In this document: positions 14,189-22,280 of the stretch, in pieces
How the letters are laid out: each line of letters begins with the position of its first letter
Position numbering within the stretch: position 1 is the first letter of the stretch
IMG/VR virus record: IMGVR_UViG_3300020185_000264
Coordinates: 1-23,854 of that record
Source: a virus
DNA: 23,854 nt
Direction: 5' to 3' (one strand)
Made by a program: the position numbers and the translations under genes
Notes under the pieces: generated by a model
The model's database searches: none
What the model saw: the letters and a program-made list of their open reading frames with translations, nothing else
What the model was told of the DNA's origin: nothing

Positions 14189-16219
14189 ATGACTGCTCAA
14201 ACTATCCTGGCAAGTAATCGGGCGGCTACGATTGTCTTAGAGGTTCGCACCGATAACACAAAGGTTTTGCCGGCATCTTATTCTGATTGGGTGGGCGGCC
14301 CATCAATGCTTGCTTATCCGTTAGGTGTGGATTTTGAAGATAACAGCCTTTTATATTTATCGACTGGAGCGGTTGCGGGGTTAGCTTATAACGAGGTTGT
14401 GTTTAGCGACTTCTTTGTTGAGCGTTCACTTGCTGCACCGTTCACAGGTGGTGGCGGATTGTCGATTAACGGGTTGCCTAATGCTCCGAGTTTTGCGGGT
14501 TTAGACATATTTGTATCAGGCGATGATTTAGAGCTATACGCTAGAGATTGGGAGAATAAGCCCTTTGCTCTTTATGTAGGCTATGAGGGTGATGATTGGG
14601 CTAATTTTGAGGTCTACTTTACTGGCAAGACTATCGGACACTCTTTGATTAATGAGGGGATTCAAGTTGATTTAAGCCTAAATCCTGTAGGTACAGATAA
14701 ACTATTTCCTGTTAGCCGTTTTGACGATGGAAGGGTTAAGCCTTACATCTTTGGCGCGGTGAAGAACATAAAACCGGTCAAGGTTAATCCAGACAATGAT
14801 GATGGGCTATGGATGTTCACATCGGGAAGCGTGGTAACTACTGACTTTGAATTTGAAAAGCCTCCAGCAGTTGAGTACGACGGGAAGAACGATTTCGCTT
14901 ATGGAAGAATTGCTTATTGGGCGTTTTCATCTTCGGGATTCTCTTTAACTGGAGATGAGCATGGATTACCAGCAGACGTAACCCTGGGTGATGTTTCAAT
15001 AGCCGAGGATGGCGACCATATAAAGATAACAGCACCAGACAATACGGCAATTAGTGACTATACTGGAGGGGTTTACGCTGTCACAGAGGTTAATGACGCT
15101 GGTTCTGAGTCGGTTGACTATGATGTTTATTTTGATTTTTCACTAGATACATCAAGCACGTTAGACGAGTACGACATTCTGGTTGGGTTTAGTCCATTTA
15201 TCGGAATTGAAAACCCTACAAAGGCGACAAAGGCAATAAAGACTGTAAGGCTTTCTAATTCCAGCGTATTACCTTCGGCGTGGATACAGGTAAAAAAGGC
15301 AAATGGTGATGACGCAGAAGATATTATTCTGAATGTTTATGGCATAAGAATAGTTCCAAAAGTAACGACCCCTAGCTTAGTCGTTTTAGGCAGGGAGTCA
15401 TCTAGTTTTTTTAAGATACCGACATACAGGGTTGTAGATGCAAATATAACGGCATCCCTGCCTTCTTTTATCGCGGTATATGATGACACAGGGCTTCTAA
15501 AAATAGCTGACGATAACAACGACTTTATAATTAAGCGTGTAACAGGCGATGCGACTAACAACGATTTAGTCGCAGCTTGCCAATACATAAGCACGCAAGC
15601 AAACGGCACTGATTCGCCTATCACGTCTAGCATAACATCGCCCACAGTTGGGATCTATTGCGATAAGGCTAAACCGATTGTGGAGTGGTGGCGTGAGTGG
15701 TGCGACTCTACGGACGTTTACCTCGATGTAAGCCTAACGACCTCAACTACCGACCTCAAAAGACGCTTCAATAATCAGGTTTTTGACGCTGATGGTGTTT
15801 TGAATGTTACCGAATCGTTCAGCTTTACCGAGGACGATATTATCAATCTTAAGCAGCTACCAAACGAGCCAAGCGTAAGCCAATATGAGGTTAGCTACAA
15901 CCAAAAATACGAGCTACCAAATGAAAGCCCAACAGTAACGAGCATAAATCCATTCGCAAGGCTTAACCAAGTAAAGCGGATTGATACGGTATTAAAAACA
16001 CAGGCAGATGCAACCGTTGTTGCAGAGCTAAATAACCGCGATGGCAACAGGCGCACGTTTTATGAGTTTGAGGTTGCGGGTGCTGGGCATGGTCTATCAC
16101 CTAATGACACTGGTTTTATTAGTCACTCAAAGATTAAGGATGGGAAGTTTACGCTTAGGTTTGTTCGTGAATACCCATTACAAAAAAAGACATTATTAAA
16201 GGGCGTAAAGAATGGCTAA
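14189..16219 (+). CDS. Large tail hub / baseplate protein
   Basis: A 676-aa protein directly after the tape measure, the place of distal tail and hub proteins. It is rich in beta strands. Residues about 100-160 (PSFAGLDIFVSGDDLELYAR, PFALYVGYEGDDWANFEVYF, then FTGKTIGHSL) look like a distal-tail domain. VKPYIFGAVKNIKPVKVNPD (about 182-201) is a pattern common in hub proteins that merge several roles. The C-terminal part (about 460-676) has mixed strands and a conserved-looking NEPSVSQYEVSYNQKYELP. No peptidase motif is visible. Since few other tail genes follow, it may combine Dit- and Tal-like functions. The call rests on position and texture. Confidence 0.5.
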   Translation: MTAQTILASNRAATIVLEVRTDNTKVLPASYSDWVGGPSMLAYPLGVDFEDNSLLYLSTGAVAGLAYNEVVFSDFFVERSLAAPFTGGGGLSINGLPNAPSFAGLDIFVSGDDLELYARDWENKPFALYVGYEGDDWANFEVYFTGKTIGHSLINEGIQVDLSLNPVGTDKLFPVSRFDDGRVKPYIFGAVKNIKPVKVNPDNDDGLWMFTSGSVVTTDFEFEKPPAVEYDGKNDFAYGRIAYWAFSSSGFSLTGDEHGLPADVTLGDVSIAEDGDHIKITAPDNTAISDYTGGVYAVTEVNDAGSESVDYDVYFDFSLDTSSTLDEYDILVGFSPFIGIENPTKATKAIKTVRLSNSSVLPSAWIQVKKANGDDAEDIILNVYGIRIVPKVTTPSLVVLGRESSSFFKIPTYRVVDANITASLPSFIAVYDDTGLLKIADDNNDFIIKRVTGDATNNDLVAACQYISTQANGTDSPITSSITSPTVGIYCDKAKPIVEWWREWCDSTDVYLDVSLTTSTTDLKRRFNNQVFDADGVLNVTESFSFTEDDIINLKQLPNEPSVSQYEVSYNQKYELPNESPTVTSINPFARLNQVKRIDTVLKTQADATVVAELNNRDGNRRTFYEFEVAGAGHGLSPNDTGFISHSKIKDGKFTLRFVREYPLQKKTLLKGVKNG

Positions 16220-16955
16220 TTTCGCAATATACGCGCAAGCGGCAAGCCTATCATCTTTGAAGGTTGGCGCTAGTGCTACACCGACCTCATACACTCAGAT
16301 TAGCAAGACGCAACGATTCTCATTGCCGGGCGGATCTACTGATGAGGTTAAACTGGAATACTCAGCACCTCAGACGTTTAACGCTGTAGCAATCACTGGA
16401 TTAAATCAATTTCCAACGGTAACGGTTACAAAGACACTCAGCGCGGTTGATACGGTTTTAGGTACGATTAGCGGTTCGACTTACGCGGCAACTAGCCGAG
16501 CGCGTAGCACATTTAACGCTTTGCTGATTTTCTCGGATGAGTCCGCAGATGACATCACAATTACGTTTAGTACACCGTACCCTACTAGCTTTAATACGGT
16601 GTTTGCTGGGTATTTATCGCTACAACCTACCACCAACTTTAATCGCGGCGTTAACTTCACGGCTAACAGCCAGATGTACGCATTGCAAACTCGTGGCGCA
16701 ACGTATCACTCGACTAAATCTAGGCTTCGTCAATTTAATCCGCAAATGACGCTATTGAGTGATGAAGAATATTTTGATGTTGAGTTTAGCAAGTCTCAAA
16801 TAGACGATAGCAATTGTCTAGTGGCTTTAGATTCAGCAGATACAAGCCCTGAGAAGTGGATGATAGCTAACATTGTTGGCGGCGATGGTAGCTTGTCGGG
16901 CGAAGGGACAAACTCACAAACATTAAACTTTATGGAAGCACAAAAATGGCTTTAG
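16212..16955 (+). CDS. Beta-rich tail tip protein
   Basis: A 247-aa protein starting inside the last bases of the hub gene and overlapping the next gene by 10 bases. It is rich in Ser, Thr and Phe (for example MANFAIYAQAASLSSLKVGA and DDITITFSTPYPTSF), without signal peptide or membrane segment. The central strand pattern resembles a jelly roll, but no catalytic motif is seen. Its place between hub and receptor-binding protein suggests a baseplate or fibre-adaptor role. I do not recognise a family. Confidence 0.5.
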   Translation: MANFAIYAQAASLSSLKVGASATPTSYTQISKTQRFSLPGGSTDEVKLEYSAPQTFNAVAITGLNQFPTVTVTKTLSAVDTVLGTISGSTYAATSRARSTFNALLIFSDESADDITITFSTPYPTSFNTVFAGYLSLQPTTNFNRGVNFTANSQMYALQTRGATYHSTKSRLRQFNPQMTLLSDEEYFDVEFSKSQIDDSNCLVALDSADTSPEKWMIANIVGGDGSLSGEGTNSQTLNFMEAQKWL

Positions 16956-17698
16956 AATTAGCGGGTGGTGCAAGAGAGACTTGCACAGTATCGGGAAATG
17001 ACTTTACGCTTACAGGCGCGACAACTGGCGCTATTAGTTTTCTCACGGCGATTACTAAAACAGCTTTGACGATTGATGGCTCTACGGTTTATTGCTATGC
17101 CTTTGAAGCGACAGACCCCAGCACTTACGAGGTGATGGAAATGACGTACAACAGCGCGTCAAATAAGTTGGTTCGCGTGGATACTGAACACGGTTCAAAC
17201 GGCACGAGCGCGGTTACGTTCGACACAGGAACAAGTGCGGTTGTTATCTATCGGGTTTTCTCTGAGCAAGAATTTCTGCTTAGTCATCAGGCGGTTTCGG
17301 CTTCAGGGTATCTTGGAAGCACATTTTCAATGGCTTTAAGCACTGTTGAGCAAATAACCGGATGGACTGAAAACTGGGACACTGGAGGTAATTTTGCATC
17401 TGATAAATTCACGGCAGACAGGGCGCAAAAGGTAGACGTAAAAATACAGGCAGCATTCCAAGTCGGAGCGGATCAAGACCAGATTGATTTGTACATATAT
17501 AAAAATGGCACGGCTGTAAAGAGAAGGAGGTTTAGAGCTAGTTCGGCTGGTCCGCAAACCATAGCTATATCAGCGACTCTAGATTTAGCTGTTAATGATT
17601 ACATTGACTTTAGAGTTAAAAATTCAAGCAACACCGACGGTGTTATTTCTGGTAATGACGACACATTTTTTACAATATCAACGCATGTAGTTCCGTAA
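16946..17698 (+). CDS. Putative receptor-binding tail protein
   Basis: A 250-aa protein, last of the tail block and just before the lysis genes. The N-terminal 110 residues (ALELAGGARETCTVSGNDFT, then LTGATTGAISFLTAI) resemble a tail-attachment module found at the start of many siphovirus fibre proteins, with an R-E-T-x-T-x-x-G-x-x-x-x-x-L-x-G-A pattern. The C-terminal part (about 137-250), including FTADRAQKVDVKIQAAFQVG and LYIYKNGTAVKRRRF, matches the strand order of C1q-like trimeric jelly rolls used for binding host surfaces. Binding target unknown. Confidence 0.55.
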   Translation: MALELAGGARETCTVSGNDFTLTGATTGAISFLTAITKTALTIDGSTVYCYAFEATDPSTYEVMEMTYNSASNKLVRVDTEHGSNGTSAVTFDTGTSAVVIYRVFSEQEFLLSHQAVSASGYLGSTFSMALSTVEQITGWTENWDTGGNFASDKFTADRAQKVDVKIQAAFQVGADQDQIDLYIYKNGTAVKRRRFRASSAGPQTIAISATLDLAVNDYIDFRVKNSSNTDGVISGNDDTFFTISTHVVP

Positions 17699-17699
17699 C

Positions 17700-17906
17700 A
17701 TGAAAGATCAGATTCTAGAACAGTCTCAGAATTTAAGCTGGGCGGGGGCGACAATTGGAGTTGTCGGCGGGATAACCTTAACGGAAGCACTTGCGATAGG
17801 TGGCTTTGTTTTGGCGCTTTTTGGTGCTGGGGTGAATTTCTGGCACAAGTATAACCTGGTTAAGTTGGAACGCAAACGCTTCGAGATGGAATCGAAGGAC
17901 GGCTAA
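17700..17906 (+). CDS. Holin-like protein
   Basis: A 68-aa protein with hydrophobic residues 14-48 (GATIGVVGGITLTEALAIGG and FVLALFGAGVNFW), then a basic tail H-K-Y-N-L-V-K-L-E-R-K-R. Two membrane helices and a charged cytoplasmic end fit a class II phage holin, similar in layout to the HP1 holin family. It opens the lysis cassette, where a holin would form inner-membrane lesions and release the endolysin. It overlaps the next gene by TAATG. Confidence 0.65.
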   Translation: MKDQILEQSQNLSWAGATIGVVGGITLTEALAIGGFVLALFGAGVNFWHKYNLVKLERKRFEMESKDG

Positions 17907-18031
17907 TGACCCAAGCCCTGCACCTTGTCGGCTACTCGCTTCTAGCGGTGGTCTTTTTTTTGGGTGTGCTGATGTTAGCGACATATTGCGCTTTTGTTGT
18001 TGTTGACGTTCTTTACGAGGAACGGTTATGA
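17906..18031 (+). CDS. 41-aa single-pass membrane protein in lysis cassette
   Basis: ATG 17906 overlaps the holin-like stop (TAATG), and the TGA at 18029-18031 overlaps the endolysin ATG (ATGA). Translation begins MTQALHLVGYSLLAVVFFLG, remains hydrophobic to about residue 35 and ends Y-E-E-R-L. Exact coupling on both sides and position between holin and endolysin support a real gene, perhaps an antiholin, second holin or lysis regulator. Confidence 0.6.
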   Translation: MTQALHLVGYSLLAVVFFLGVLMLATYCAFVVVDVLYEERL

Positions 18032-18450
18032 ACCTTACTCCAAACTTTACCCTTCAGGAATTAACAATAAGCCAAACGGCAGAACGTCATGGAATTGACA
18101 ACAGCCCAAACAGTGAGCAAATAATCAATTTAAAGCGGGTTTGTACGGTGCTAGAGGCTGTAAGGGCGACTATCAACAAGCCAGTGATGGTTAGCTCAGG
18201 TTTTCGATGTGAGGCGCTCAATACAGCCGTTAGAGGCGCACCAAAGTCTAAGCATATGGAAGGTTTAGCGGTAGATTTTCACGTTGCCGGAATGACTCCA
18301 CACGATGTCATTGAAGCGGTAAAGCACGTTATTCCATACCGCACACTAATAGACGAATTTGGGCGATGGATTCACCTAGACATAGAGCGCGGAAAGATAC
18401 TCAAGGCGCACAAGATAAACGGAGCTACACACTATGGCCGCATCAATTAG
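18028..18450 (+). CDS. Endolysin, M15 peptidase type
   Basis: A 140-aa zinc peptidase of the M15A-like (Peptidase_M15_3) type that cleaves peptidoglycan cross-bridges. It starts with the family pattern NFTLQELTISQTAERHGIDN. It shows VSSGFRCEALNTAVRGAPKS (55-74) and the zinc motif S-K-H-M-E-G-L-A-V-D-F (His76, Asp83), then E-F-G-R-W-I-H-L-D (His116 as third ligand, with acidic D109/E110 nearby). No signal peptide is present, so it depends on a holin. The last 17 bases overlap the next gene. Confidence 0.88.
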   Translation: MNLTPNFTLQELTISQTAERHGIDNSPNSEQIINLKRVCTVLEAVRATINKPVMVSSGFRCEALNTAVRGAPKSKHMEGLAVDFHVAGMTPHDVIEAVKHVIPYRTLIDEFGRWIHLDIERGKILKAHKINGATHYGRIN

Positions 18451-18616
18451 ACATCTTTTATATAAGTATGACGCGCAAGTATTAAGCGGCATTAAGACCT
18501 ACCTCACGATTGCTCTACTCGTTGCATCGGTGCTGATAATTCCAGTCGGTAAACTCCAATACTTCGTGCAGGCGTTAGCCCTAGCGCATCTTTTTGTTTT
18601 GAGGGTGGCTAAGTAA
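18434..18616 (+). CDS. 60-aa two-helix membrane protein
   Basis: A 60-aa protein with a GGAG ribosome site nine bases before ATG 18434. Two hydrophobic segments are visible: YLTIALLVASVLIIPVG (about 23-39) and YFVQALALAHLFVLRVAK (43-60). It sits between the endolysin and the i-spanin, with overlaps on both sides. It could be another holin or a lysis regulator. Confidence 0.55.
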   Translation: MAASIRHLLYKYDAQVLSGIKTYLTIALLVASVLIIPVGKLQYFVQALALAHLFVLRVAK

Positions 18617-18900
18617 TGCAAATGCTAATAAGCCTATTCACCACAGGCGGCAAGATTAATCCGATAGCAATGCTGTTATTCGTTGGCGTTTCTATTTACT
18701 TGTATAACGACTTTCAGGGCTACAGAGACAGGCAAGAGCTAGCCCGACAATGCGAAGTCTACCGAGCAGCCGCACAAGACAAGATCACTCAACTAAATCG
18801 GAGTAATGACAATGTTACCGAAACGATTGAAAGCATTGACCCTGATAATCTTAATGATTGGGTTGAGCGCATTAATGGGATGCAGCGCAAAGCTGACTAA
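18616..18900 (+). CDS. i-spanin (Rz-like)
   Basis: A 94-aa protein with an N-terminal membrane anchor (about 16-30, PIAMLLFVGVSIYLY) and a charged, helical periplasmic part (YRDRQELARQCEVYRAAAQD, then KITQLNRSNDNVTETI). This is the Rz layout: anchored in the inner membrane, spanning the periplasm to the o-spanin so that the outer membrane is fused or broken in the last lysis step. The o-spanin gene starts inside this one in the +1 frame, the classic arrangement. Confidence 0.75.
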   Translation: MQMLISLFTTGGKINPIAMLLFVGVSIYLYNDFQGYRDRQELARQCEVYRAAAQDKITQLNRSNDNVTETIESIDPDNLNDWVERINGMQRKAD

Positions 18901-19081
18901 GGACTTACAACCCACAAAAACTTACACACCTATTCTGATAAACCAGAATCCCACGACAACCGACCTAGCTATTGCACTGACGCAATGTATAGCAGACCGC
19001 GAATTGCTCTATTTAGATTTCGAGCGCATCAATAAAACAGAGAAACTGATAAATAAACGGATATGGGAAATATGGAAGTAG
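18806..19081 (+). CDS. o-spanin lipoprotein (Rz1-like)
   Basis: A 91-aa protein in the +1 frame relative to the i-spanin, overlapping its last 95 bases. It has a basic start (MTMLPKRLKAL), a hydrophobic stretch (11-22) and a lipobox L-M-G-C with the lipidated cysteine at 26. The mature part, T-Y-T-P-I-L-I-N-Q-N-P-T, reads on for about 65 residues, longer than lambda Rz1 and not strongly proline-rich. It would be an outer-membrane partner of the i-spanin. The end overlaps the next gene. Confidence 0.75.
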   Translation: MTMLPKRLKALTLIILMIGLSALMGCSAKLTKDLQPTKTYTPILINQNPTTTDLAIALTQCIADRELLYLDFERINKTEKLINKRIWEIWK

Positions 19082-20436
19082 TAATTGGAATTATTTTAAT
19101 CCTGGTTATCGGCGCAATAGTCAAGACAGCAAAGGATAAAAAGGAGCGCAAAGAGTTTAACCAGCGCGAGACTCCAAAGCCAACGCCATCAATTGCAGAT
19201 TTACCAGTGGGCAACTATTGCATCATTGATGAATGTACGCCAGAAATAGCAGCAGGGCGCGAGACTAACGGAGCGCAAGACGTACAGGCGCAATTGTATT
19301 TACTAATATCCGAGACAGGCACTAAACCAGCTTTTATTGGAGTGTCATGTGGTGAGCATGGGGTAAATAAACAGCCCACTCTTAACGCGATTAAAGAGCT
19401 ATGTCTCAATATTCCGATACTCGAAGGCGCACCGACTTACTTAGGCGCAAAGTCTGAATTAAGCGATGCGATTGTCGCAGAAAGCAAAAAGGGCGTATTT
19501 AAAATCTATCTTGGCTCACCAGCAGGCGATGTTGCAAGGGCCTTCAAAGATGATGGAATACACATTCACAATATTAGACTCCCTCGGTTGCTAGAGCATA
19601 CTTGGAACGAGCATATCAACTATGTAGCGGCTAAATACGTCTTAGACCGATTGCAAGACAAATCAGGCGCGGTCACTGAGTATTACGAGCTAATCAAGCG
19701 CAGTAATCTACCATCAAAGTTCCAAGACACTCACACGTTCATAAACCTAAACAGAACCCTCAAGGCGTGGGATTTAGCCAATAGTCCTGAAATTCTAAAG
19801 CGCAACCAAGAGTTAAATGCAGGCATAAGAGACAACACTGGAGTGTTGCGAATTGCAGACGTTTTATGCGTTGCTAAAGATTTAGGCTTTGAAAAAGACA
19901 TAGCGCGGATATTTAACGGCATACAGAACGGCATGGATATTTGCAAGGATAGGATTGCTCTAGGTGCTGTAGAGACTTTGGTTCAATCTACGCCACCACT
20001 ATCAAGGCTGGATATGACTCCCATAAGCCGAGATACGTTCAGCGAGTCTAATTGCATTGTGTACGGCGGCACTAGAAACCCATTTAGATACAAAAAGACA
20101 TCCGTAATTCAGAGCGCGTCAATAGGAATAAACAGCCACACCATACGCCACACTAAAGCGGGAACGTGGGCGGGTAAGACTTATCAAGCAGGGCGTAAAA
20201 TTGATGGGACACACGGCATCGTAAGCTATGACCGTGAAACTAAGCAATGGTATGTGTTCATGTTTGAGTACAGCGTAATAGGCGAGCCAAGACGACCAAA
20301 GGGCTGGCAGTTTCTTAACTGGATTCAGCAAGGCGACCCGATTGGTTTAATCGCAAGCACTAACACTCGCAGCCGCGAATGGGATGTTAGTGGGCAAGCG
20401 AACGAGCGCACAAATATTTATTGGATAACAGCGTGA
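19063..20436 (+). CDS. Membrane-anchored protein, nucleoside-hydrolase-like middle
   Basis: A 457-aa protein after the lysis cassette. Residues 5-20 (EVVIGIILILVIGAIV) are a membrane anchor with no lipobox, followed by a basic, proline-containing linker. Residues about 50-170 resemble the start of nucleoside hydrolase folds, especially the DUF1593 type: an early strand NYCIIDECTP, then Q-D-V-Q-A-Q-L-Y-L-L, F-I-G-V-S-C-G-E-H-G, T-L-N-A-I-K-E-L, I-P-I-L-E-G-A-P, and I-Y-L-G-S-P-A-G-D-V-A-R-A-F. The calcium-binding Asp cluster of active hydrolases is mostly absent (only D73 aligns), so it may be non-catalytic or use another chemistry. The C-terminal 120 residues are beta-rich and unrecognised. 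Start could be ATG 19072 instead. Confidence 0.5.
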   Translation: MGNMEVVIGIILILVIGAIVKTAKDKKERKEFNQRETPKPTPSIADLPVGNYCIIDECTPEIAAGRETNGAQDVQAQLYLLISETGTKPAFIGVSCGEHGVNKQPTLNAIKELCLNIPILEGAPTYLGAKSELSDAIVAESKKGVFKIYLGSPAGDVARAFKDDGIHIHNIRLPRLLEHTWNEHINYVAAKYVLDRLQDKSGAVTEYYELIKRSNLPSKFQDTHTFINLNRTLKAWDLANSPEILKRNQELNAGIRDNTGVLRIADVLCVAKDLGFEKDIARIFNGIQNGMDICKDRIALGAVETLVQSTPPLSRLDMTPISRDTFSESNCIVYGGTRNPFRYKKTSVIQSASIGINSHTIRHTKAGTWAGKTYQAGRKIDGTHGIVSYDRETKQWYVFMFEYSVIGEPRRPKGWQFLNWIQQGDPIGLIASTNTRSREWDVSGQANERTNIYWITA

Positions 20437-20681
20437 CATTAGACGAATTATTTCCAAACGTAGCCGCGCAAGTAAAGGCGGCTCTAGCTTCAAACGCTGA
20501 CCAATACGGCGAAGGGCTGACATATAAAAAGCATCAACAGGAGTTAGATAAGGCGGTGGGTCATTTAATGCAATCACTCATTAATAATGATAATTCTGAG
20601 GATAATACAACGCACAGAATTAGCGCGATTATCCGACTCTTAAAGGTGGCTGAGTTAGATGCGATTACAAATATCGACTAA
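20433..20681 (+). CDS. Small protein, possibly DUF5664-like
   Basis: Start set at GTG 20433, overlapping the previous stop (GTGA), giving 82 aa; a TTG at 20421 would add four residues. The helical part Y-G-E-G-L-T-Y-K-K-H-Q-Q-E-L-D-K-A-V-G-H-L then I-S-A-I-I-R-L-L-K-V-A-E-L-D resembles the helical repeat of small phage dATP/dGTP diphosphohydrolase-like proteins (DUF5664: Y-G, then A-x-x-H-L, then a final helix). This is a weak visual match. It overlaps the A1-like gene by 23 bases. Confidence 0.4.
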   Translation: MTLDELFPNVAAQVKAALASNADQYGEGLTYKKHQQELDKAVGHLMQSLINNDNSEDNTTHRISAIIRLLKVAELDAITNID

Positions 20682-22200
20682 ACGAGCTGAGAAAATAGCC
20701 CACCATTGGGACTCAGACTCTACACTATTTGAAAACATGCGATCTGCTGGCCTAAAGGGTAATGATAGGCGCAGTATGCACCGATACCGCAGACAAGCCG
20801 AAGAAATTACAGGTCAAAAGTTAGACCTCAATAGCCCACAAGCACACCAGCAAATTGATTGCCCCTCCACTCTTAACCTCACAGACGCAAGAAAGCATAA
20901 GACTTTCGTTGTCACATCACACACTAACGACTCGCCCATTGTTGACGCATTTTGGGATTCTCTACAGCTTTTCTGTGAGTCTAAAAGCGCACAGCTATTA
21001 GTCGTACCTCTTAGATACCAGAACAAAACCGCCATGAATGCGGTCGCTGATTATCAGTGGGACGAACGTATATACCCTTATGCGGTTACAAAAGACTTTC
21101 ACATACACAAACACCTTGTTATATCGGGCCATAAGCTAAACGCCACTACAGTTAATCCTTTAGCGGGTAAGCAAGCACTAAGCGGCATTAAGAGCGCGGT
21201 CTATGGGCATCCACAAGTCGCATTGCAAAACGTGGGTACACCTAAAGACGAGTTGCCTAAATCTATGATGACTACAGGCAGTTGCAATAAGCCAGTCTAC
21301 TCATCAAGCGAGACAGGCGGCAAAGCGGCATTTAATCATTCAGTCGCTGCGGTAATAGTTCACTTAGTAGGCAAAAGATACTTCTTTACACAGTTAGGTT
21401 TTGATGGTGAGGGCTTTCAGTTTCTAAACGAGTATTGGACACCAGAAGGCGTAGAGAATCGCCATGCAGAGATTGTTCACGGTGATATACATGCCTGGTA
21501 TGAGCGCAAGGACGTTACTAAATCAAAGCTAAGGATTATCGACAGGGTTAAACCTACAACGCAAATATTCCATGATTTACACGATCAGCACATAGGCTCA
21601 CACCATGCCACTATTCGCGAACGAGTAGAGCAAGCCTTAAAGGGTGAGGTGTCGATAGAAAAAGAGGTCAGGCTTTCTATTGATTACCTAGAGCGCATCG
21701 GTAAGGGTACAAAAAACCTAATCGTTGGTTCTAATCACAATGACCATCTAGATCAATGGCATGGATCGTATAAAGTAGAGCGCGACCCATACAACGCAAA
21801 GTTTCACGGATGGCTTTCTAGCCAGATTTACGGCACAGACAGGAATTGTCTACAGGCTTGCTTTGATGAGTTTGGTTGTAAAGTCCATTACGAATTTATA
21901 TCAAGAAACAAGCGCCACAGCATATCAGGCGTGGACACCTCACAGCATGGTGACAAAGGCGTGAACGGTGCGAGGGGAAGCGCACAAGGGTTTAGCATGA
22001 CTATGTTAAAAACCATGATAGGTCATGGCCATTCTGATGGAATATTTAAGGGATGCTGGCAAGTAGGCACTAGCGCGGATGGTATGACCTACGCTAACGG
22101 CTACAGCACATGGACGCTCACGGATGGGGTAATTTACCCTAACGGCAAACGCGCACTAATCCGGCACATTAACGGCAAGACTATTGCGGATTATCTGTAA
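20659..22200 (+). CDS. A1-like metallophosphoesterase
   Basis: A 513-aa protein. The C-terminal half carries a calcineurin-like metallophosphoesterase set in order: HGDIH (274-278), FHDLHD (304-309), VGSNHNDH (356-363), SQHGDKG (428-434) and IGHGHSD (454-460). This matches the layout of the phage T5 A1 protein and its homologs, linked in T5 to host DNA degradation and early takeover. The N-terminal 70 residues are basic and HTH-like (K-R-A-E-K-I-A-H-H-W, D-R-R-S-M-H-R-Y-R-R-Q-A-E) and may bind DNA. The middle part is A1-specific. T5 uses it pre-early, but here it is last in the late-direction operon, with an AAGGTGG ribosome site. Substrate unknown. Confidence 0.7.
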   Translation: MRLQISTKRAEKIAHHWDSDSTLFENMRSAGLKGNDRRSMHRYRRQAEEITGQKLDLNSPQAHQQIDCPSTLNLTDARKHKTFVVTSHTNDSPIVDAFWDSLQLFCESKSAQLLVVPLRYQNKTAMNAVADYQWDERIYPYAVTKDFHIHKHLVISGHKLNATTVNPLAGKQALSGIKSAVYGHPQVALQNVGTPKDELPKSMMTTGSCNKPVYSSSETGGKAAFNHSVAAVIVHLVGKRYFFTQLGFDGEGFQFLNEYWTPEGVENRHAEIVHGDIHAWYERKDVTKSKLRIIDRVKPTTQIFHDLHDQHIGSHHATIRERVEQALKGEVSIEKEVRLSIDYLERIGKGTKNLIVGSNHNDHLDQWHGSYKVERDPYNAKFHGWLSSQIYGTDRNCLQACFDEFGCKVHYEFISRNKRHSISGVDTSQHGDKGVNGARGSAQGFSMTMLKTMIGHGHSDGIFKGCWQVGTSADGMTYANGYSTWTLTDGVIYPNGKRALIRHINGKTIADYL

Positions 22201-22203
22201 GGT

Positions 22204-22250
22204 TTATCCGCGTCCAAGTGTAAGCTAGGCTTATCCGCGAAAGGGTGTAA
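22204..22250 (+). repeat. Two 20-bp direct repeats after the A1-like gene
   Basis: TTATCCGCG-N5-GTGTAA occurs at 22204-22223 and 22231-22250, identical in the outer bases with a variable 5-base middle, spaced 27 bp start to start. They lie between the convergent late and leftward genes. They could be protein-binding iterons; no matching third copy was seen. Confidence 0.55.
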
Positions 22251-22280
22251 ACCTCACATTGCGTGGAAGGTTTACAACCC
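22243..22280. terminator. Hairpin between convergent genes (possible terminator)
   Basis: TGTAAACC (22246-22253) pairs with GGTTTACA (22269-22276), extended by GGG/CCC with one bulged base. It sits exactly between the A1-like gene and the stop of the leftward HNH gene. T-tracts are short on both strands, so termination is uncertain. Confidence 0.35.

Noticed and set aside
22204-22239. TTATCCGCG as DnaA boxes
   Set aside because: DnaA boxes end in CACA (TTATCCACA type); the GCG ending does not fit, so I list them only as repeats.
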